Assembly (NCBI GenBank): GCA_030593665.1
Contig: JAUVGS010000026.1
Location: forward strand, 1 to 10,652
Reading direction: 5' to 3'
DNA length: 10,652 nt
Source: Chitinivibrionales bacterium
Lineage (GTDB): Bacteria; Fibrobacterota; Chitinivibrionia; Chitinivibrionales; JANQEN01
Below the pieces are notes generated by a model. That model saw nothing but the letters and a program-made list of their open reading frames with translations. It did no database searches and had not been told where the DNA came from. The translations under genes and the position numbers were made by a program. Every line of letters starts with the position of its first letter. Positions within the stretch are counted from its first letter, which is position 1. This document shows positions 6,003 to 10,652 of this stretch, piece after piece.

Positions 6003-8504
6003 TTACTGAGTATCTTTCTTCTCTTCAATCTCTTTTTTTAACTTTGCTTTTTTTTCAGATCTTTTTTTCCATTTGCGAATAATATGATAGATCAGACTTA
6101 CCCACAGGAGAAAGAGGAATATTGTTGTTAGTAAACTTGAAACAGTCCAGAAGACCACTACCAGGCCGATAAGGATAAATGGCGTCAGAGGAGATTGCGC
6201 ATATTTTTCAAAGGTGCTTTGGCGCTTCTTGAAAAAGTTATTCAGGGCATTTGATTTTTCACCTAGCTGGCGCCAGAGCTTCGTCAGGTTCTTTCTATTC
6301 ATAAAAAGGATTAATACTATAACTACAAAAATGAGCCATTTAATTGCACTGACAACCCATAGTCGGGTATAGAAAACGCTGAACTTGAGCGGATCTTCTG
6401 TCTTTATTATAGTTCTGGCAAAACGATAAACCTGTCCGCCCGTGGGTACCTGTATTTGGATGGGTAATATTCCTGTTCTAGCTATCCCTTGAGGCATGGC
6501 AGCCTGCTGCGATTCCTGCTTAGCAAGGCCATCAAGGCGGCGACTGAATTCAAGCTCAGCGTCAACCTGTCTTGCTATCAGCTCCTCCTGCATCGGAACA
6601 TTCCTGAAACTGCTCTTGTAATCTTTTCCTTTATATACTTTCTCTAACTGGTCACGTTTTCGCTTCTCTCCCGATTTAGTAACCTCCTTCATTGCCGTTT
6701 CATTGTACTGTCTCTGTGCACCGGCGAAAACATTCACGCCTCGTATGATATCCTCCTTTTCCAACGTGCTCTTGAAATAAATGTAGGAGTAATCATTGGG
6801 AAGATACACAGACCACATGAGCTGGCTGGTCAACATATCCACAGCCGGCAGACTTGATTCCTGCGAACCGAACAGGGAGAATTTATCATTTACGATACAA
6901 TAGATAACTTCAACGGGAAATGTGTTTAGACGATTGTTCACTGTGCGGGAGCGAATAAGCGGCACAAGGAGCCTGCCCTCTGCATTGATCGAAGATTCAA
7001 CCGGCTGGTTTCCTACAAACACACTCCACACATCGGCATTTTCAGGAAGGAGAATCTCAAGAAACTGTTTCGCGCTGTTCCGTATCTGATACACCAGCCG
7101 GTGAACAACTTTACCATCCTCTGTAAAGAGTGTGACAACACTGGCAGAGTTGATTGTTGCAATCGGTACGCCGACTTTCTCATGCTTCTTAATATCGAGC
7201 ACCATACTATACGGGTGTTTCAGATACTTGAATCCCATAATGAGCGGCTTGGCTGACATATTAATGAGAGGACGGGGGAGTTTCTGTATCGCAACTTTTT
7301 CCAATCCCTCGCTTTCCGTAACGATGACCTCTGCACTGGTGTTAAGCGCAATACCGATGACTCCGGTTTCACGAACCGTGTTCAACGTACGTAATCCGGA
7401 AAACGCTTTTGCTGCCCCTTTTTCTGAAAAGGCCGTTTCGGTAGTGACCCGTATGGTGATGTTGCCCTTCTTGCCATAAGTAAAAGGAATGAGGAGCAAA
7501 CGCTGATCCTGTTGCTCTGTTTCCTGCCACTCTCCGACACCTTCACCGGACACCGTAAGCACGTTCATATCCTCCGGAATAACCAGCCGGACCGCATCGA
7601 CTTCACTGTGAAGAATATTATAGTTGATATCTGAATTGATCTTGAGCGCATCGTCTTCAATGGAAATAAGATTATTGACCACGGCATAAAGCTTCGGTGG
7701 AAGCTTCTCCGCAAGAGCGACTTTCTTCCTCCAGCGAATACTGACAGACCGCCCCTGGCCAAGCACTGCAGAAACAGTCGTCGCCCTGGCAGTTGACTTT
7801 GTCACTACCTGCTGAGCCTGTGGAATCTCTACATCGATATCCTTCAGCGGCATCTCGAGTTTTAGAAGGGTAATTGGCGTCTGCTGAATATACAGATCAA
7901 TTTTATGCGGCCCTTTCTCAAGCGATGATTTCAGGAAAAATGAAGCGGTCACAACATATTCACCCGTTTTGGAAAGGACAACATTATGATAGCCGCCCTC
8001 AGTGACCACCAGTGCCGGTTTACCGGCAACCTTCATATCCGACAGGGCAATATTCTGTGGTAGAAGCGGGATTTTCAAATATGCATCTTCCTTCAAAATA
8101 TGAACATTAAAAGTTCCGGTAAAGGCGGTATTATCCTTCTTCATTTTTCCGGAGTAGAGTGCCTTAGTTATTAAATATTCAAATGGAGGCTTTCTATCCG
8201 ATCCTGCGGGGGACTTCATCCGGGTAATAAGTTTCTTGAATTCCGCGCGTTTCAGCACCACCTTGCCTTCCTGTACTGTATGTGATGGTTTTGTTTTTGC
8301 CCCGGCCTGTTCCACTAGCTTCTGAAACGTTTCTAATGTCAGGACAATCTCATCCTCATCAAGATTCACCAGTTTCTTGAACTCATTCCAGGGAACCGTT
8401 AATTCGCTATTCTGATTTGCATTTCCCTGAGCATGAGTCCAATGAGATAGTGCCCCGAATCCAACAAGTATTACTGCGAAAACTACTGCTGAAAATCTTT
8501 TCAT
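6003..8504 (-). CDS. Large exported, C-terminally membrane-anchored protein of unknown function
   Basis: 833 residues, preceded by an AGGAGG ribosome site 8 nt before the ATG. Residues 1-26 form a signal peptide (VVFAVILVGFGALSHWTHAQ). Near the N-terminus two or three short related segments recur (VPWNEFKKLV, LTLETFQKLVEQ, VVLKRAEFKKLI). Residues about 100-580 look beta-rich and carry no motif I recognise; about 600-670 is charged and probably helical. Hydrophobic segments lie at about 716-735 (IKWLIFVVIVLILF) and 775-808 (a likely re-entrant or double span), joined by a basic loop and followed by a Lys/Glu-rich tail. This fits a large periplasmic part with a small cytoplasmic end. The family is unknown to me. 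Flanking genes give no functional clue. Confidence 0.7.
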   Translation of the reverse strand: MKRFSAVVFAVILVGFGALSHWTHAQGNANQNSELTVPWNEFKKLVNLDEDEIVLTLETFQKLVEQAGAKTKPSHTVQEGKVVLKRAEFKKLITRMKSPAGSDRKPPFEYLITKALYSGKMKKDNTAFTGTFNVHILKEDAYLKIPLLPQNIALSDMKVAGKPALVVTEGGYHNVVLSKTGEYVVTASFFLKSSLEKGPHKIDLYIQQTPITLLKLEMPLKDIDVEIPQAQQVVTKSTARATTVSAVLGQGRSVSIRWRKKVALAEKLPPKLYAVVNNLISIEDDALKINSDINYNILHSEVDAVRLVIPEDMNVLTVSGEGVGEWQETEQQDQRLLLIPFTYGKKGNITIRVTTETAFSEKGAAKAFSGLRTLNTVRETGVIGIALNTSAEVIVTESEGLEKVAIQKLPRPLINMSAKPLIMGFKYLKHPYSMVLDIKKHEKVGVPIATINSASVVTLFTEDGKVVHRLVYQIRNSAKQFLEILLPENADVWSVFVGNQPVESSINAEGRLLVPLIRSRTVNNRLNTFPVEVIYCIVNDKFSLFGSQESSLPAVDMLTSQLMWSVYLPNDYSYIYFKSTLEKEDIIRGVNVFAGAQRQYNETAMKEVTKSGEKRKRDQLEKVYKGKDYKSSFRNVPMQEELIARQVDAELEFSRRLDGLAKQESQQAAMPQGIARTGILPIQIQVPTGGQVYRFARTIIKTEDPLKFSVFYTRLWVVSAIKWLIFVVIVLILFMNRKNLTKLWRQLGEKSNALNNFFKKRQSTFEKYAQSPLTPFILIGLVVVFWTVSSLLTTIFLFLLWVSLIYHIIRKWKKRSEKKAKLKKEIEEKKDTQ

Positions 8505-8628
8505 ACCATTGACCTCCTGCTGGAATTTTTATTATCTTTTGCGAATTTATATATAATTTGACAAGCATTTTTTTATAGATAACCCCTAGTAAATCCTATT
8601 ATAGACTAAAAACAACTTTAACGCTACA

Positions 8629-8787
8629 ATTTTCACCAACACGGATTAATCGGATTAAAAAATCATTACAATTACTGGAACAGGCACTTTAACCTATAAC
8701 CAACCGCGAGGTTTCTGTGGGAACACTGTCGCCTATGCAGAAAACATTCTTTGAAAAATTCAAGAATCGTGTCCATTGTGAGAAAAT
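8629..8787 (+). pseudogene. Decayed duplicate of the marR 3' end and FAD-oxidase 5' end
   Basis: Positions 8641-8775 align without gaps to 9976-10110; by hand count about 107 of 135 bases match (roughly 79%). The copy holds the end of a MarR protein (RINRIKKSLQLLEQAL then TAA at 8691-8693), the same 23-nt intergenic spacing, a GAGG ribosome site, and the oxidase start as GTG at 8717 (MGTLSPMQKTFFEKF against MGTLSPKQKTFLEKF). Similarity fades after about 8787. The rest of both genes is missing, so this is a junction-only remnant of an older copy of the operon now intact at 9617 onward. Positions 8505-8628 hold only the ribosome site and presumed promoter region of the gene at 6003-8504. Confidence 0.75.
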
Positions 8788-8860
8788 GGACAACCTTATG
8801 CCGCATATGATCGGCGTCGTTGTACCACTGGTGACGCTGCCGATGATCGGCCTTTGCGAA

Positions 8861-8979
8861 AACCTTGCTGATTTTGCAGACACTTCCGATGGTGCTGACA
8901 AGGCCATTTCTGTTGACACAGCAGCTACAGGCACCTGGTCTGTTGGTGTTGAATGTGCCACTACAGCGATGGAAAAATC
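8861..8979 (+). pseudogene. Duplicated fragment of the PPC domain from the gene at 4033
   Basis: Positions 8861-8967 align to 5041-5147 inside the secreted protein at 4033-5508; by hand count about 89 of 107 bases match (roughly 83%). At protein level 30 of 36 residues agree (LADFADTSDGADKAIS is identical), and many base differences are silent. It is fused in frame to the oxidase-like remnant through a 25-residue segment of unknown origin (8788-8860), giving an open frame 8717-9157 whose last part runs antisense to the toxin gene. It lacks a signal peptide, a complete domain and a sorting tail, so it is probably not a functional secreted protein. Confidence 0.75.
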
Positions 8980-9271
8980 ACACTCCTTCATGCCAGGGAA
9001 AATTCTCCGCACCGTGTATTACTGCAAGGACATCTATTTGATCAGGTTTTATGTGATAGACAATGCGGTATGGGCCCTCAATCATTTCTCGTATTTGATC
9101 GATAGAAATTTCAGGAACTTTTCGACCAGAAAGAGGGAATTCGGATATTTGGATTGATCTTTTCGTTATTCTGTCAACAGTACGTTTTGCGTACTGAATT
9201 GAATCTCTTGCAATATAGTTGTAAATGTTGTCGAGGTGGGTCTGTGCAGTATCCGTCCAATAAACTTTCAT
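8978..9271 (-). CDS. RelE/ParE-family toxin
   Basis: 97 residues, the usual length of the family. ParE-type features are visible: an N-terminal beta strand then helix pair (VYWTDTAQTHLDNIYNYIAR), the PLSGRKVPEI loop (residues 46-55), the REMIEGPYRIVYHI strand pair (61-74) and the final VLAVIHGAENF strand (81-91). Such toxins act in the cytoplasm; ParE members poison DNA gyrase and RelE members cut mRNA on the ribosome, and I cannot tell which applies. The ATG overlaps the antitoxin stop by 4 nt (ATGA at 9271-9268), so the pair is translationally coupled. The 3' end abuts a decayed PPC-domain duplicate, and the stop codon falls at its edge. Confidence 0.85.
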   Translation of the reverse strand: MKVYWTDTAQTHLDNIYNYIARDSIQYAKRTVDRITKRSIQISEFPLSGRKVPEISIDQIREMIEGPYRIVYHIKPDQIDVLAVIHGAENFPWHEGV

Positions 9272-9453
9272 GTTTCTAATCCATATTTTTTTCTAACTTC
9301 AGACACCTCAATTATTCGGCCAGCTTTGCTATCTGCAAGTCCCGCTTCAATAGCCTGCCGAACATAAACCTCGTGCATTAAATCGTCCCACGTAGAATTA
9401 TCAGGTAGGTTTTCAATTAGTTTCTTTGCTTCGTTTTTTATATTGATAGTCAT
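9268..9453 (-). CDS. Antitoxin partner of the ParE-type toxin
   Basis: 61 residues; the first gene of the two-gene toxin-antitoxin operon. The sequence TWDDLMHEVYVRQAIEAGLA (21-40) followed by a basic C-terminal segment (VRKKYGLET) matches a frequent small antitoxin type found before ParE toxins: a predicted helical N-terminal part and a C-terminal tail likely to wrap the toxin. I do not see a clear ribbon-helix-helix or Phd/YefM domain and do not assign a named family. It ends in a 4-nt overlap with the toxin gene. A weak GGGATGA ribosome site precedes the ATG at 9453, and a promoter-like pair lies upstream at 9492-9521. Autorepression by the complex is usual for such pairs but no operator is evident. 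Confidence 0.8.
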   Translation of the reverse strand: MTINIKNEAKKLIENLPDNSTWDDLMHEVYVRQAIEAGLADSKAGRIIEVSEVRKKYGLET

Positions 9454-9491
9454 ATGTCATCCCATGTTTAATTTTTTCTTTCTTTTTATAC

Positions 9492-9521
9492 AATATATCA
9501 TTTTTAAGGAAAGCTGTCTAA
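9492..9521 (-). promoter_or_regulatory. Putative promoter of the toxin-antitoxin operon
   Basis: On the minus strand TTAGAC (9521-9516) and TATATT (9497-9492) are separated by 18 nt, an acceptable sigma70-like pair about 40 nt before the antitoxin ATG. The region is AT-rich, so chance matches are likely. It is divergent from the marR promoter. Confidence 0.35.
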
Positions 9522-9539
9522 TTTTTTTACACTTCCCTG

Positions 9540-9568
9540 TTGACACAGCCCCTTTTTTTTAGTATTAT
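9540..9568 (+). promoter_or_regulatory. Sigma70-like promoter of the marR/FAD-oxidase operon
   Basis: A consensus -35 TTGACA at 9540-9545 and a -10 TATTAT at 9563-9568 are separated by the optimal 17 nt. Transcription would begin near 9575, inside the palindrome at 9572-9594, about 40 nt ahead of the marR start codon. Confidence 0.65.
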
Positions 9569-9571
9569 TAT

Positions 9572-9594
9572 AATAGTTGCCATTGGCAACTATT
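9572..9594. promoter_or_regulatory. 23-bp palindromic operator, probably bound by the MarR regulator
   Basis: Two perfect 11-bp half-sites, AATAGTTGCCA (9572-9582) and TGGCAACTATT (9584-9594), flank a single central T. This is the size and symmetry expected for a dimeric MarR protein. It starts 3 nt after the -10 box and covers the predicted transcription start, so binding should block initiation. Autorepression is the usual arrangement in the family; here it is inferred from position. Confidence 0.7.
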
Positions 9595-9616
9595 GCCACT
9601 AACAAAGGAATTGCCT

Positions 9617-10027
9617 ATGAAAAACCACCTTTTCGAGCTCATACTGGCGATAAAACAGAAGTGCCTTGCCACTGAAGAGCGGGTACAGAAAGAACTTAAT
9701 CTATCCCAGGCGGAATTTCACGGCCTGCTCTCTCTTACACCTGATGAGCAGCTTCTGGGAAATACCTTTGCCGAACGGATGGGATTATCGCCATCACGGG
9801 GAAGCCGGGTGCTGTGGCGCCTCGTTTCAAAGGGGTTATTACAGACCTATACCAACACAGAAGACAGGCGGAGTGTTGTTATCTCACTGACGGTACAGGG
9901 CAAATCGGCACAGAAAAACGTTAAAAAAAGGATGCAGGCCTGCGAAGAAAAAATTACGGTGAATTTATCACCGGCACAGATTAACCGGATTAAAAAATCA
10001 TTACAAATTTTGGAACAAGCACTCTAA
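9617..10027 (+). CDS. MarR-family transcriptional regulator
   Basis: 136 residues, the normal family length. A winged helix-turn-helix is visible: helix 2 FAERMGL (51-57), recognition helix SPSRGSRVLWRLVSKGLL (58-75) and the wing with the conserved TEDRRS (81-86) followed by VVISLT. The N- and C-terminal helices (1-30, 95-136) would form the dimer interface. I chose the ATG at 9617 because AAGGAA (9605-9610) lies 6 nt before it; an in-frame TTG at 9593 would start inside the operator. It probably represses its own promoter and the FAD oxidase 24 nt downstream, with release by an unknown small ligand or oxidant. A decayed copy of its 3' end is present at 8629-8693. Confidence 0.88.
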   Translation: MKNHLFELILAIKQKCLATEERVQKELNLSQAEFHGLLSLTPDEQLLGNTFAERMGLSPSRGSRVLWRLVSKGLLQTYTNTEDRRSVVISLTVQGKSAQKNVKKRMQACEEKITVNLSPAQINRIKKSLQILEQAL

Positions 10028-10051
10028 CATATAACCTAGTACGAGGTCTCC

Positions 10052-10652
10052 ATGGGAACACTATCACCCAAACAGAAAACATTCCTGGAAAAATTCGGGA
10101 CCCGTGTAAGTTTTGAAAAAAACGAACGGATTCTCTACGGTCATGATATCGCTGCGATTCCGGCACAAATAAAACCGTTTGTCGGCAAAACCATACCTGA
10201 TGCTATTGTGCAGCCGCAAACTGAAGAAGAGCTGATTGAAATTGTTCAATGGGCCTGCAGCCGGAACATACCCGTTACACCACGCGGTAAAGCAAGCTCC
10301 GGGTATGGTGGTGTTATTCCATTGAAAAAAGGGCTGGTCATTGATTTTTACCATATGCGTGACCTTATCACGATTAATGAAAAACATCTCACCGTAACGG
10401 TACAGCCCGGTATTACTTTCGAGCAGCTTGATGCACAGTTAAAGAAAAAAAAACTGACCCTGCGGCTCTACCCGTCAAGTTATCCCTCGGCAACAGTCGG
10501 CGGGTGGCTCGCTCAGGGAGGCGTCGGATTCGGCAGCTATGAATACGGGTATATCAGTGACAATATCATATCTGTACGAATTGTCCTGCCTTCCGGAGAG
10601 GTACGGAAATTTACCGGTGACGATCTGGAGCTTATTGCCGATATGGAAGGTG
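10052..10652 (+). CDS. FAD-linked oxidase/dehydrogenase (GlcD-like), 5' part
   Basis: The first 200 codons are present; the gene runs off the window. The visible part matches the N-terminal half of a PCMH-type FAD-binding domain (FAD_binding_4). It has the pre-domain entry PDAIVQPQTEEELIEIVQWA, the flavin pyrophosphate-binding segment VTPRGKASSGYGG, the LTVTVQPGITFEQL strand, and the PSSYPSATVGGWLAQGGVG loop followed by ISDNIISVRIVLPSGEV. Members oxidise hydroxy acids such as lactate or glycolate, or related substrates, and many continue into an Fe-S-rich C-terminal domain; which applies here cannot be seen. The start ATG has a GAGG ribosome site 5 nt upstream and lies 24 nt after marR, so the two form an operon. 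A remnant copy of its first 20-odd codons is at 8717-8787. Confidence 0.85.
   Translation, partial: MGTLSPKQKTFLEKFGTRVSFEKNERILYGHDIAAIPAQIKPFVGKTIPDAIVQPQTEEELIEIVQWACSRNIPVTPRGKASSGYGGVIPLKKGLVIDFYHMRDLITINEKHLTVTVQPGITFEQLDAQLKKKKLTLRLYPSSYPSATVGGWLAQGGVGFGSYEYGYISDNIISVRIVLPSGEVRKFTGDDLELIADMEG

Noticed and set aside
5865..6007. Plus-strand frame containing FDKSHEAIEWRPQFYR near the 3' end of the 833-residue gene
   Set aside because: Only about 45 codons without a start, in a stretch whose GTCCC..GATTTGCA..GGA wording also resembles the palindrome at 390-410, so it looks like dispersed intergenic repeat sequence. I could not link it to any family.
8689..9012. Minus-strand open frame of 107 codons
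   Set aside because: It is antisense to the duplicated oxidase and PPC fragments, whose plus frames clearly match real genes in this window, and it overlaps the 3' end of the toxin gene.
8717..9157. Calling the plus-strand 146-codon frame a functional gene
   Set aside because: It joins partial domains, lacks a signal peptide, and its last third is antisense to parE; treated as a chimera of remnants instead.
9593..9616. TTG start giving an 8-residue longer MarR protein
   Set aside because: The TTG overlaps the operator and has no ribosome site; ATG at 9617 has AAGGAA at proper spacing.

Overview
The window looks like a chromosomal segment of a moderately AT-rich, Gram-negative bacterium with a type IX secretion system (T9SS), most likely in the Fibrobacterota/Bacteroidota-type (FCB) assemblage. 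The support is two secreted proteins that each pair a signal peptide with a C-terminal beta-sandwich tail of the FlgD-Ig/T9SS type A sorting class. The assignment rests on protein architecture only; there is no rRNA or tRNA here.

Layout, left to right. Positions 1-430 are mobile-element debris: a transposase remnant at the edge, a 133-bp MITE-like element (202-334) with 14-bp terminal inverted repeats and a perfect 8-bp target-site duplication, and a small palindrome. Then, on the minus strand, come a short QueG-like 4Fe-4S protein with no obvious canonical start (443-1045, coding frame reaching further upstream), a secreted peptidyl-arginine-deiminase-like protein (1295-2989) and a two-helix small membrane protein with its own intrinsic terminator (3179-3451). 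A long start-less open frame (3488-3799, plus) fills most of the next gap.

The plus-strand gene 4033-5508 encodes an exported three-module protein: glutamine-amidotransferase-like (BPL_N-like) domain, PPC beta domain and T9SS-type tail. It is followed by the 3' remnant of a PIN toxin gene (5581-5760, minus) and a large membrane-anchored exported protein of unknown function (6003-8504, minus).

From 8630 to 8980 lies a patchwork of decayed duplicates. One piece copies the junction between the marR gene and the FAD oxidase gene found 1.3 kb downstream. The next copies part of the PPC domain of the gene at 4033. They are joined in one open frame. Abutting this is an intact ParE-type toxin with its antitoxin (8978-9453, minus). 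The window ends with a MarR regulator (9617-10027), whose sigma70-like promoter is followed directly by a 23-bp palindromic operator, and the first 200 codons of an FAD-linked oxidase (10052 to the edge) in the same operon.

The genes do not form one pathway. The coherent units are the two T9SS-type cargo proteins, the ParE/antitoxin pair and the MarR/FAD-oxidase operon. I found no CRISPR array, tRNA, rRNA or riboswitch that I could support.
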